From: Ruminococcus flavefaciens
GTDB lineage: Bacteria; Bacillota; Clostridia; Oscillospirales; Ruminococcaceae
Direction of reading: 5' to 3'
Assembly: GCA_002309635.1 (NCBI GenBank)
Contig: DBXO01000029.1
Location: 1-21,624, forward strand
Length of the DNA: 21,624 bases
Below are positions 6,337 to 13,575 of the stretch, one piece after another. The notes beneath the pieces were generated by a model. It saw only the letters and a program-made list of their open reading frames with translations. It was not told the DNA's origin and ran no database searches. Within the stretch, counting starts at the first letter, position 1. Each line of letters starts with the position of its first letter. Made by a program: the position numbers and the translations under genes.

Positions 6337-8235
6337 TTACTTCTTGATGATTGCCTTGAACTTACATGTTGCGATACAAGCGCCGCACTTCACGCACTTA
6401 GTCTTGTCGATCTCCATTGCAGCAAGCTTCTTGCCGGGAGCGATGTAATCAGTCCTTGAGATAGCGGAAGCAGGACACTGCTTAGCACACATACCGCAGC
6501 CGATACACTTATCCTTTTCAATCTCGAAGCTGAGGAGGTCCTTACATACGCCTGCGGGACACTTCTTGTCAACAACGTGAGCGATATACTCGTCGCGGAA
6601 GCATCTGAGTGTTGAAAGTACAGGGTTCGGAGCTGTCTGTCCGAGACCGCAGAGTGAGTTGGCCTTTATATGGTAAGCGAGCTCCTCGAGCTTGTCGAGG
6701 TCCTCAAGAGTTCCCTTGCCCTTAGTGATCTTGTCAAGGATCTCCCACATTCTCTTTGTACCGATACGGCATGGTGTACACTTACCGCATGACTCGTCAA
6801 CAGTGAATTCGAGGAAGAACTTAGCAATATCAACCATACAGTTGTCTTCGTCCATAACGATAAGTCCGCCTGAGCCCATCATTGAGCCGATACCGATGAG
6901 GTTATCGTAGTCAATCGGAATATCGAAGTTTGAAGCGTCGATACATCCGCCTGAAGGACCGCCTGTCTGAGCAGCCTTGAACTTCTTGCCGTTGGGGATA
7001 CCGCCGCCGATCTCTTCGATAACTTCGCGGAGGGTTGTACCCATAGGAACTTCAACAAGACCTGTGTTCTTGATCTTTCCGCCGAGAGCGAATACCTTGG
7101 TACCCTTTGACTTCTCGGTACCCATTGATGCGAACCACTGTGCACCGTTGAGTATGATCTGAGGAATATTAGCATATGTCTCAACATTGTTGAGGATAGT
7201 AGGCTTCTGGAAAAGACCTTTTTCAGCAGGGAAAGGAGGTCTCGGACGGGGCTCGCCGCGGTTGCCCTCGATAGATGTCATAAGAGCTGTCTCCTCACCG
7301 CAGACGAAAGCGCCTGCACCGAGACGAAGATCAATATCGAAGTTGAAATCCGTACCGAAAATGTTCTTGCCGAGCATACCGTTCTCACGAGCCTGCTTGA
7401 TAGCGATATTAAGACGCTCAACAGCAATAGGATACTCAGCACGTACATATATGTAACCCTGTGAAGCACCGATAGCATAACCTGCAATGGTCATAGCCTC
7501 AAGTACAACATGAGGATCGCCCTCGAGAACTGAACGGTCCATGAATGCACCCGGATCGCCCTCGTCGGCGTTACAGCAAACATACTTCTGATCTGCATTG
7601 GGAACGATATTTCTTGCGAGCTTCCACTTCATACCTGTAGGGAATCCGCCGCCTCCGCGTCCGCGAAGTCCTGAATCAAGGATAGTCTGGATAACGTCCT
7701 CGGGAGTCATCTCTGTAAGTACCTTGCCGAGAGCTGCATAACCGTCACGACCGATGTACTCGTTGATATTCTCAGGGTTGATAACACCGCAGTTTCTGAG
7801 AGCAACACGGTGCTGCTTTTTGTAGAATGATGTATCATCGAGAGACTTTATCTCGTCACCTGCAACTGTTTCCTCATAGAGGAATTCCTTAACAGGGTTG
7901 CCGCCGATGAGGTGCTCGTCAACGATTCTGGGGATCTCGTCTACCTTTACACGTGAGTAGAATGAACCCTCGGGATATACGATCATGATAGGTCCGCGCT
8001 CACAGAGACCGAAGCAGCCTGTCTTAACGATCTGTACTTTATCTGTAAGTCCCTTTTCTGCGAATTCCTTTTCAAGCTCAGCAATGATCTTGGGTGAGCC
8101 CGAAGAAGTACATCCTGTACCGCCGCAGACAAGAACGTGTCTTTCATATTTTGAAGAAGCATTGCCATGTGTTCTGAGAGCAACCTCGCCCTTCATGCTG
8201 TCTCTGACAACCTTGAGTTCTTCAAGAGTCTTCAT
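6337..8235 (-). CDS. hydB: Bifurcating hydrogenase subunit HydB (NuoF-like flavoprotein)
   Basis: This FMN- and NAD(H)-binding subunit is the proposed bifurcation centre of HydABC. Of 632 residues, 1-115 form a thioredoxin-like [2Fe-2S] domain (Cys37, 42, 74, 78). The NuoF-like core has the nucleotide/FMN motif GRGGGGFPTG (192-201) and CNADEGDPGA (221-230). The next [4Fe-4S] site is C483-x2-C486-x2-C489 with Cys529. Two ferredoxin-type [4Fe-4S] clusters end the protein (Cys577/580/583/587 and 614/617/620/624). Between them and the core are C545, H553, C559 and C564, a likely zinc-binding set. ATG 8235 has AGGAGG 7 nt upstream. It is the middle gene of hydC-hydB-hydA; the gaps are 31 and 14 bp. 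Confidence 0.95.
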   Translation of the reverse strand: MKTLEELKVVRDSMKGEVALRTHGNASSKYERHVLVCGGTGCTSSGSPKIIAELEKEFAEKGLTDKVQIVKTGCFGLCERGPIMIVYPEGSFYSRVKVDEIPRIVDEHLIGGNPVKEFLYEETVAGDEIKSLDDTSFYKKQHRVALRNCGVINPENINEYIGRDGYAALGKVLTEMTPEDVIQTILDSGLRGRGGGGFPTGMKWKLARNIVPNADQKYVCCNADEGDPGAFMDRSVLEGDPHVVLEAMTIAGYAIGASQGYIYVRAEYPIAVERLNIAIKQARENGMLGKNIFGTDFNFDIDLRLGAGAFVCGEETALMTSIEGNRGEPRPRPPFPAEKGLFQKPTILNNVETYANIPQIILNGAQWFASMGTEKSKGTKVFALGGKIKNTGLVEVPMGTTLREVIEEIGGGIPNGKKFKAAQTGGPSGGCIDASNFDIPIDYDNLIGIGSMMGSGGLIVMDEDNCMVDIAKFFLEFTVDESCGKCTPCRIGTKRMWEILDKITKGKGTLEDLDKLEELAYHIKANSLCGLGQTAPNPVLSTLRCFRDEYIAHVVDKKCPAGVCKDLLSFEIEKDKCIGCGMCAKQCPASAISRTDYIAPGKKLAAMEIDKTKCVKCGACIATCKFKAIIKK

Positions 8236-8266
8236 AAGTTAACCTCCTAAATGGTAATGTTTGGAA

Positions 8267-8761
8267 TCAAGCGTATTTTTCGATGATCTTGTCAACGTCG
8301 TCAACAGTGAGACGACCGTAAACATCTTCGTTTACTGTAAGAACAGGTGCAAGACCGCAGGCGCCTATGCAGCGGCAAGCGTCAAGAGAGAACTTACCGT
8401 CGGGAGTGCATTCGCCTCCGCCAATTCCAAGCTTTTCCTGAAGCTTATTGTAAATATCTCCGGAACCCTTTACATAGCAGGCTGTACCAAGACAGACAGA
8501 AATTGTGTACTCTCCCTTTGGATAGAGTGAGAACTGAGCGTAGAATGTAACAACGCCGTAGATCTTCTCCAGCGGGATACCTGTGTTATCGGAAATAATT
8601 GCCTGTACCTCAATCGGAAGGTAGCCGTAGATTTCCTGAGCCTTCTGAAGGATAGGCATAAGCGAACCCTTGTCACCTTTTTTCTCTTCGATGACCTTAA
8701 GAAGCTCAGCCTCCTGCTCTGGAGTGCCCTTGAAGGGAACAGTTGATTTAGCTGAATTCAT
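8267..8761 (-). CDS. hydC: Bifurcating hydrogenase subunit HydC (NuoE-like [2Fe-2S])
   Basis: This small electron-transfer subunit of the HydABC complex belongs to the 24-kDa/NuoE family. The protein is 164 residues: a helical N-terminal part, then a thioredoxin-like [2Fe-2S] domain with Cys90 and Cys95 (CLGTAC) and Cys131 and Cys135 (CIGAC). Length and spacing are typical. ATG 8761 follows GGAGG (8774-8770 region) by about 7 nt. As first gene of the operon it carries the upstream control region: a sigma-A promoter at 8851-8879 and a Rex-like operator at 8784-8801. Together the three genes would let the fermenting cell reoxidise NADH and reduced ferredoxin with release of H2. Confidence 0.95.
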   Translation of the reverse strand: MNSAKSTVPFKGTPEQEAELLKVIEEKKGDKGSLMPILQKAQEIYGYLPIEVQAIISDNTGIPLEKIYGVVTFYAQFSLYPKGEYTISVCLGTACYVKGSGDIYNKLQEKLGIGGGECTPDGKFSLDACRCIGACGLAPVLTVNEDVYGRLTVDDVDKIIEKYA

Positions 8762-8783
8762 TAAATGAACCTCCTTATATTAG

Positions 8784-8801
8784 CTGTGAAAAATGTAACA
8801 A
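8784..8801 (-). promoter_or_regulatory. Putative Rex operator upstream of hydC
   Basis: The minus strand reads TTGTTACATTTTTCACAG. Against the clostridial Rex consensus TTGTTAA-N4-TTAACAA, 11 of 14 fixed positions match, including TTGTTA and the ACA of the second half. Rex is the NADH/NAD+ sensing repressor of fermentation and hydrogenase genes in Firmicutes. The site lies 22 bp before the hydC start and about 43-60 nt after the predicted transcription start, where it could block elongation. It also abuts a TTGACA (8807-8802). Based on pattern matching by eye only. Confidence 0.55.
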
Positions 8802-8850
8802 TGTCAAGCATAAAAATATGAGACAATGCCCTATCTCACATATCCTAAAT

Positions 8851-8879
8851 ATTATACCATATATAAATAAATATTTCTA
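8851..8879 (-). promoter_or_regulatory. Promoter of hydCBA
   Basis: On the minus strand: TAGAAA (8879-8874, 4/6), 17-bp spacer, TATAAT (8856-8851, perfect). Predicted start near 8844, giving a leader of about 83 nt. A TTGACA at 8807-8802 with TAATAT at 8782-8777 is an alternative, but would start transcription inside the ribosome site, so it is less likely. Confidence 0.6.
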
Positions 8880-9222
8880 TCGTTATTTTCGCCTAATTCG
8901 ACCTTGTATTACTGTATAACATGTACAAAGGCAGCACATTATATCAGTTTATGACTTTTTAACTCTTACAGTTGTAAAGGCTCTTAGTTTGCCGATAGGT
9001 TTTAATTAAATTACATTTGAAAAACATAGGTGTCAAAGTTTTGAAATAATATTAATTTGATAAATTATATATTTATTTATGTGAAGGCACTTTTTCCTTT
9101 GCTGTAGCATAAAAAGAGATGTCGCAGAAATTAATATTAATAATTAATCATAATTGTCTTATTAAATATATAAGATTATACTTATTTTCAAAAAATTCAA
9201 ACCCTTTATCTCTCAATACTTA
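8880..9222. other. AT-rich intergenic region without recognisable genes
   Basis: This region separates the divergently transcribed hydC and DUF4250 units. It is very AT-rich, with runs such as TTAATATTAATAATTAATC. I find no convincing open frame with a ribosome site, no strong hairpin and no riboswitch motif that I recognise. It may contain regulatory sites or an untranslated RNA that cannot be seen by eye. Confidence 0.6.
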
Positions 9223-9251
9223 TTGACAAATGAAATATATTATTGTATATT
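9223..9251 (+). promoter_or_regulatory. Promoter of the DUF4250 / InlB-dockerin unit
   Basis: TTGACA (9223-9228, perfect), 17-bp spacer, TATATT (9246-9251, 5/6). The predicted start near 9258 gives a structured leader of about 106 nt before the DUF4250 start codon. Confidence 0.8.
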
Positions 9252-9270
9252 AAAATTATAACATATGAAT

Positions 9271-9331
9271 AAACAGCGTAGCTACGCTGTTTCCGCTCGG
9301 CTGTGAGAATGTCCTGCACTGCGTTCTCATA
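9271..9331 (+). promoter_or_regulatory. Structured leader: perfect 22-bp palindrome plus second hairpin
   Basis: Bases 9271-9292 are a perfect palindrome (half-site AAACAGCGTAG), which in RNA would fold to a near-uninterrupted stem or form dimers. A second, weaker stem follows (TGAGAA 9304-9309 with TTCTCA 9324-9329, extended by G-U and T-A pairs). Both lie in the predicted 5' leader, before the ribosome site AAGGAG (9354-9359). No T-tract follows either, so they are not ordinary terminators. They may be an RNA control element or a protein-binding operator; I do not recognise a known family. Confidence 0.55.
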
Positions 9332-9363
9332 AATTTGTCACCGTGTACGGAAAAGGAGTAAAT

Positions 9364-9540
9364 ATGAGTTTGCCAAATGATCCTGTCATTCTGCTCAGTT
9401 ATGTCAACACACTTCTCAGAGACAAATATCCGTCTTATGAGGAGCTTTGCAAGAGTCTCTGCGTTTCTGCGGATGATATCGAGAAAAAGCTGAACGGTAT
9501 CGGATATGTTTACGATCCAAACACTAATTCATTCAGATAG
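9364..9540 (+). CDS. DUF4250 family small protein
   Basis: The protein is 58 residues with the DUF4250 pattern from the first residues: SLPNDPVILLSYVNTLLRDKYPS, then a helix with LCVSADDIEKKL and the closing GYVYDPNTNSF. The predicted fold is a small helical, winged-helix-like unit; its function is unknown. The frame is open from 9343, but ATG 9364 is chosen because AAGGAG (9354-9359) precedes it and homologues begin with M-x-LPNDP. It is the first gene after the promoter at 9223-9251. The large secreted dockerin protein starts 56 bp later, with two hairpins between them, so co-transcription is likely but may be attenuated. Confidence 0.82.
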   Translation: MSLPNDPVILLSYVNTLLRDKYPSYEELCKSLCVSADDIEKKLNGIGYVYDPNTNSFR

Positions 9541-9581
9541 TATCCTCTGACGAGGATACTGAGGAGGCGCTTTTTGGCGCC
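9539..9581 (+). other. Two hairpins between DUF4250 and the InlB-dockerin gene
   Basis: AGTATCCTC (9539-9547) pairs with GAGGATACT (9552-9560), a 9-bp stem with a TGAC loop overlapping the DUF4250 stop codon. GGCGC (9566-9570) then pairs with GCGCC (9577-9581). Neither has a T-tract after it, so they look like RNA processing, stabilising or partial attenuation structures rather than a terminator. Confidence 0.5.
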
Positions 9582-9596
9582 GTATGGGAGGGCTTT

Positions 9597-11420
9597 ATGA
9601 AACAAATCATCAGAAAACTGACAGCGTTCACCGCTTCGGCTGTTATCGCTGTTTGCTCCGCTTCAACAGGAATTGTTACCGGAGCTGACACCACAGAGGA
9701 AAAATCATACACTGTCCACTTCGACCTCAGCGAGGAGGGAGTTTCCATTGCTCCCGACGAAGACGGAAATATCCCCGAGATTACAGATATCACCAAGAAA
9801 GGCAGCGGTACTTTCTTTATTCCCGACGCCACCCTAAAAAGAGAAGGTTACAGCTTCTCGGGATGGACTGAGGACGATATAAAGGGGTACGTACCCGGAG
9901 ATGTTTTCAGGATAAAGGATCATGATATCACCCTTAAGCCTGTTTGGTCCGTTGCAGGCGACAAGGAATTCCACACTGTCACATACAGAGTTGAATGGAA
10001 CGGCGAGATCGACAAGGATGCCGAAAAGCTCGTTCCGCCTGCAAAAAGGCAGGCAGGTAAATTCCTTTCCGTATCTGCTTACAGCTTCCCCCGCGAGGGT
10101 TATAAGCAGCGCGGCTGGACTGACGGTACAAATGAGTTCGCAAGCGAGGAGTACATGATAGTTCACAACGAGGACGTTACTCTTTACCCTAATCTGAAAA
10201 AGCTTTACACCCTTAAGTATTCCGTCGGCGACGCTGACAGGATCAACGGTGTTACAGAGCTACTTTTTGAGATTGCCGAGGGCGAGCCTACCAATCTTCA
10301 GAACAACGACCGTTTCTCAAGAAACGGTTTCAGGATAAGCGGCTGGCACTGCGAGAACGACGGCAAGGATTACGGTCCTGTTGCTCCGTTTACAATGCCC
10401 TCAGAGGACGTTCTTATGACTCCTATTTGGGAGCCGATATATTACACTATCAGCTTCAAGCCTTCCGGTAACTCCGCTGATAATATCAAGATCAAGGGCT
10501 ATACCGATACTGCAATAACAGTTCCTGAGTGCAACTACGTCAAGGAAGGTTATACCTTTGCAGGATGGCAGTATCAGGATACTGTCTGCCAGCCCGGCGA
10601 TGAGTTCGTTATCCCTGGTTCAAAACCAGGAATCGGTATTTCTTTCACGGCGATCTGGAATGAAGGCAGCGGCGAACAGGTAACTACAGCATCAACTGCA
10701 ACAACAACAACAACAACTACTACTACCGTATCAGCAACAACAACTACTTCAACAGCTGCTGCAACTGTTTCAACAACATCTACCGCTTCAACAACAATCC
10801 CTGTTACAACATCAGAACTTAATGTCAAGCCACACTCATTCGTTGTTTACGTGCGCGACAAAGCTACCAATGAACTTGTCAATGATACTGTTCTGCTTGC
10901 AAGCTGGAATATCACTTATGTGGTAGAAGGACGTGAGGTCTACACCGGTCCTATCGAGCAGATCGACACATCTGTTGCAAACCCTGCTGTTATAAGCTAC
11001 GAGAAGTACAAAAACGCCAAGAAGCTCAGCTTTTCTTTTACAGGTACAATGGAAGGATCTCCCTACACCTACAATGGTAGCGACTTCACTGCAGAGAGCG
11101 ACGACGAGAATGACATCACATATTTCATTGTTTACCTTACAAAGGATAATACCGAGACAAAATACGGCGATACAAACTGTGACGGTATAATCGATATGTC
11201 TGACGCAGTACTTATAATGCAGGCTCTCGCAAATCCGAACAAATACTCTTTAAACGGAACTGCTCCGAATCATATGACCGAACAGGGCAAGCTCAACGCA
11301 GATGTTGATCTTACCTCGACCGGCATCACAACAGGAGATGCACTTGCAATCCAGCTTTATCTGCTCGGGTTGGTCAATAAATTACCAACAAATGACATCG
11401 GGCTAATACATAGCACATAA
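9597..11420 (+). CDS. Secreted InlB-repeat protein with C-terminal dockerin
   Basis: The protein has 607 residues. A signal peptide spans about 1-30 (KLTAFTASAVIAVCSAS, cleavage near VTGA). Four InlB B-repeat (Listeria-Bacteroides) units follow at about 38-117, 126-200, 204-278 and 282-354, each with a G-Y/F-x(3)-G-W core (84-90, 169-174, 244-250, 319-324). A Thr/Ser-rich linker covers 363-406. A beta-rich domain of unknown family covers about 408-518. The dockerin covers 522-597: the first loop GDTNCDGIIDMSDA is canonical; the second (DVDLTSTGITTGDA) is degenerate. It should be displayed on cohesins at the cell surface and may act in adhesion; no catalytic domain is seen. ATG 9597 follows GGGAGG (9586-9591). 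Confidence 0.88.
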   Translation: MKQIIRKLTAFTASAVIAVCSASTGIVTGADTTEEKSYTVHFDLSEEGVSIAPDEDGNIPEITDITKKGSGTFFIPDATLKREGYSFSGWTEDDIKGYVPGDVFRIKDHDITLKPVWSVAGDKEFHTVTYRVEWNGEIDKDAEKLVPPAKRQAGKFLSVSAYSFPREGYKQRGWTDGTNEFASEEYMIVHNEDVTLYPNLKKLYTLKYSVGDADRINGVTELLFEIAEGEPTNLQNNDRFSRNGFRISGWHCENDGKDYGPVAPFTMPSEDVLMTPIWEPIYYTISFKPSGNSADNIKIKGYTDTAITVPECNYVKEGYTFAGWQYQDTVCQPGDEFVIPGSKPGIGISFTAIWNEGSGEQVTTASTATTTTTTTTTVSATTTTSTAAATVSTTSTASTTIPVTTSELNVKPHSFVVYVRDKATNELVNDTVLLASWNITYVVEGREVYTGPIEQIDTSVANPAVISYEKYKNAKKLSFSFTGTMEGSPYTYNGSDFTAESDDENDITYFIVYLTKDNTETKYGDTNCDGIIDMSDAVLIMQALANPNKYSLNGTAPNHMTEQGKLNADVDLTSTGITTGDALAIQLYLLGLVNKLPTNDIGLIHST

Positions 11421-11426
11421 AAAATC

Positions 11427-11466
11427 ACCGAGGATATGAGGAAGTCCATCATGTCCTCGGTTTTTT
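11427..11466. terminator. Terminator between the InlB-dockerin gene and mntP
   Basis: The stem ACCGAGGA (11427-11434) with TCCTCGGT (11454-11461) is followed by TTTTTT on the plus strand. On the minus strand A-rich bases 11418-11424 give a matching T-tract, so it can end both converging transcripts. Confidence 0.88.
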
Positions 11467-11468
11467 GT

Positions 11469-12038
11469 TCATAACACTCCAAGTCCGCCAAGAAGAAGCT
11501 TCACTCCTATGAGTATGAGTACTGCTCCTCCTGCTATCTCAGCGCCTTTCTCATATTTGCTGCCGAACCTATGACCTATATATACTCCTAAAAGAGAAAG
11601 TGCAAAAGTTATAACGCCTATCATTGTTACTGAAAAAATAAGATTAGTTTTTTCTGCCGCAAATACTATTCCTACAGCGAGTGCGTCTATACTGGTAGCT
11701 ATTGCAAGAAGTGTAAGCTCCTTCAAATCAAGTTTGTATTCCTTGCCGCCCTCTTCCTCTGTGTCGCCGCTGAAAGCTTCAAATATCATTTTTCCGCCGA
11801 TAAATGCAAGAAGTCCAAAAGACACCCAATGGCTGAACGAGCTTATGAGATTTGCAAAGCGCGTACCGAGAAAATAACCTATCATCGGCATAACACCCTG
11901 AAAAACTCCAAAGAACAGCGCGGTGATGATACCGCCTTTCAGGTCCAGCTTTTTCATGCTGAGCCCCTTACAGACAGAGACCGCAAATGCGTCCATAGCA
12001 AGTCCTATCGAAATGAGCATAAGATCAGCAATGGTCAT
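11469..12038 (-). CDS. mntP: Manganese efflux pump MntP
   Basis: This inner-membrane Mn2+ exporter protects against manganese excess. The 189-residue protein has six hydrophobic helices in two repeated halves, each with the family signature: LAMDAFAVS (Asp16) and ATSIDALAVG (Asp118). A short acidic loop (DTEEEGGKE, 92-100) joins them. Length and repeats match MntP (former YebN). The ATG at 12038 is 11 nt after GAGAGG. A long leader with riboswitch features and its own promoter (12217-12245) lies directly upstream, which supports the manganese assignment. The gene converges on the InlB-dockerin gene and shares its terminator. Confidence 0.93.
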   Translation of the reverse strand: MTIADLMLISIGLAMDAFAVSVCKGLSMKKLDLKGGIITALFFGVFQGVMPMIGYFLGTRFANLISSFSHWVSFGLLAFIGGKMIFEAFSGDTEEEGGKEYKLDLKELTLLAIATSIDALAVGIVFAAEKTNLIFSVTMIGVITFALSLLGVYIGHRFGSKYEKGAEIAGGAVLILIGVKLLLGGLGVL

Positions 12039-12053
12039 AAATACAACATCCTC

Positions 12054-12205
12054 TCAAAAAAAATATCGGATACTCATCGTACCCGACAATACTCAGGCAC
12101 GACAATAAAGCCGTACATGAGTCTCATTATTTAAGGCAAAACCGAACGCATAAGCGTTAGTATGTCGGCTTGCCGCACGCGCGTGCGTGTTAACTACTCC
12201 CTCAC
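12054..12205 (-). promoter_or_regulatory. Probable yybP-ykoY manganese riboswitch with terminator
   Basis: The leader between the mntP promoter and its ribosome site reads, 5' to 3' on the minus strand: GGGAGTAG (12201-12194), a GC-rich hairpin of CGCACGC type, CGACATACTAACGC, then TGAGAC (12127-12122). These resemble the conserved 5' GGGGAGUAG and 3' GAGAC elements and the Mn2+-binding junction of yybP-ykoY RNAs. An intrinsic terminator follows: CGGGTAC with GTATCCG (12085-12067, one G-U), then ATATTTTTTT to 12056. High Mn2+ would be expected to prevent termination and switch on the exporter. Identified by motif and context, not by covariance search. Confidence 0.8.
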
Positions 12206-12216
12206 ATAACAAGCTT

Positions 12217-12245
12217 ATTATATACTATATGAGGTAGCAAGTCAA
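12217..12245 (-). promoter_or_regulatory. Promoter of mntP
   Basis: On the minus strand: TTGACT (12245-12240), 17-bp spacer, TATAAT (12222-12217). Transcription should start near 12210, just before the riboswitch aptamer. Confidence 0.85.
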
Positions 12246-12271
12246 TAAATAATAGTTTGTATATTATAACT

Positions 12272-12772
12272 TCAAAGATTATACTCCATTATATAATCGT
12301 CCATTACATATCCTGCGCCTATGCCTGTAACGACCTCGTCAGCTATTACGAAGCCCGTCTTTTTGTAGACCGCGATGGCATGTGCATTATGCTTGTTAAC
12401 GGTAAGATATACTTTCTTCTTTCCTGATTTTTCCGCCTCTTCAATGACCTTTTCCAGCATTTCCGAAGCGATACCTCTGCCCCGCTTATCGCTGCGGAGA
12501 TAAAGCTTGCTAAGGAAGAAACGGTCATCATTTTCCGGCTTGACGACGATATAGCCGCAAAGCTCACCATCGTCCCTTACAGCATAATAACAGTAGTCCT
12601 GTTCTGTTATCTGCCTGAACATGGCAGAGTATGACTGGAATTTCTCCAGCATATAGGCGATCTGTCCGGCACTTATTATATCTGTGAAGCATTCATGCCA
12701 AATTTTATCCGCAAGAGCAGCTATTTCACTGATTTCAGTGTCACTGCTCACCTTTCTGATAGTAACAGCCAT
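12272..12772 (-). CDS. GNAT family N-acetyltransferase
   Basis: The 166-residue cytosolic protein transfers an acetyl group from acetyl-CoA to an amine; the substrate is unknown. The acetyl-CoA site is motif A, LYLRSDKRGRGIASEML (90-106), with the R/Q-x2-G-x-G/A loop at 97-101 (Arg97, Gly98, Gly100). Motif B follows as VYLTVNKHNAHAIAVYKKTGF, the N-x-x-A-x-x-x-Y-x-K-x-G-F pattern common in RimI-like and ElaA-like acetyltransferases. The start ATG 12772 has AGGAG (12784-12780 region) upstream. It lies between the yebC terminator and the mntP promoter, so it is probably expressed alone or by read-through; no clear promoter was found. It could modify a small molecule, a toxin or a protein N-terminus. 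Confidence 0.88.
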   Translation of the reverse strand: MAVTIRKVSSDTEISEIAALADKIWHECFTDIISAGQIAYMLEKFQSYSAMFRQITEQDYCYYAVRDDGELCGYIVVKPENDDRFFLSKLYLRSDKRGRGIASEMLEKVIEEAEKSGKKKVYLTVNKHNAHAIAVYKKTGFVIADEVVTGIGAGYVMDDYIMEYNL

Positions 12773-12788
12773 TAATCGCTCCTTATTG

Positions 12789-12828
12789 AAAAAAGAAGAA
12801 TAAAGATATACTCCCTATTCTTCTTTTT
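12789..12828 (-). terminator. Intrinsic terminator after yebC
   Basis: On the minus strand AAAAAGAAGAAT (12828-12817) pairs with ATTCTTCTTTTTT (12801-12789) around a 15-nt loop. The 3' arm ends in T. It closes the ribosome-biogenesis block. Confidence 0.75.
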
Positions 12829-12834
12829 GCGTCA

Positions 12835-13569
12835 TTATTCTTCGTCAGGCATTTCCCAGTTATGGTATACATTCTGAACGTCATCGTTATCTTCGAGGTG
12901 CTCAAGGAGAAGATTCATCTTCTTGATATGCTCTTCGTCTGTAAGAGTTGTATAAGTAGAAGGTATCATCTCTGACTCGGCTGATATAACATTGTATCCC
13001 TTTTCAGTAAGACCCTCGCGGAGAGCGTGTACATTTTCGGGAGCGCATTCGATCTCTACTGTCTCGTCGTTGATATCAAGATCATCGCCGCCGCACTCGA
13101 ACACGTCCTCCATGACCTTGTCTTCATCAAGGCCTGTATTCTCGAGTATTACGATACCCTTGTTTGTGAACATGAATGATACGCAGCCGATCGTTCCAAG
13201 GTTACCGCCGAACTTGTCGAAGTAGTGACGCACCTCACCTGCTGTACGGTTTCTGTTGTCTGTAAGGCACTCAACGATAACAGCTACACCGTTAGGACCG
13301 TATCCCTCATATGTGATGTTCTCGTAATTGTTCTTGTCGCCGTCACCTGCCGCCTTTTTGATAATACGGTCGATGTTATCGTTGGGCACGTTGTTTGCCT
13401 TTGCCTTTGCGATAAGATCACGAAGCTTTGCGTTATTGTTCGGGTCCGGACCGCCTTCCTTTACAACTACGGTGATCTCTCTGCCGATTTTTGTAAAGAT
13501 CTTGCCCTTTGCAGCATCGGTAGCTTCCTTCTTACGTTTGATATTATTCCATTTTGAATGACCTGACAT
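12835..13569 (-). CDS. YebC/PmpR family protein
   Basis: The 244-residue cytosolic protein has the three-domain YebC fold. The family N-terminus MSGHSKWNNIKRKK is present, followed by KAKANNVPNDNIDRIIKKA and the central motif YEGYGPNGVAVIVE(CLTDN). Members have been described as DNA-binding regulators and, more recently, as translation factors that relieve ribosome stalling at proline stretches. The location behind obg and mrnC fits a translation role. ATG 13569 is 11 nt from AGGAG (13585-13581), which lies inside the 3' end of mrnC, so the two genes are probably translationally coupled (6-bp gap). A terminator follows. Confidence 0.94.
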   Translation of the reverse strand: MSGHSKWNNIKRKKEATDAAKGKIFTKIGREITVVVKEGGPDPNNNAKLRDLIAKAKANNVPNDNIDRIIKKAAGDGDKNNYENITYEGYGPNGVAVIVECLTDNRNRTAGEVRHYFDKFGGNLGTIGCVSFMFTNKGIVILENTGLDEDKVMEDVFECGGDDLDINDETVEIECAPENVHALREGLTEKGYNVISAESEMIPSTYTTLTDEEHIKKMNLLLEHLEDNDDVQNVYHNWEMPDEE

Positions 13570-13575
13570 GTTTTT

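Noticed and set aside
8777..8807. Second hydC promoter (TTGACA 8807-8802 with TAATAT 8782-8777)
   Set aside because: The 19-bp spacer is poor and transcription would begin inside the hydC ribosome site.
8900..9222. c-di-GMP or cobalamin riboswitch in the AT-rich gap
   Set aside because: None of the conserved boxes of these RNAs can be found.
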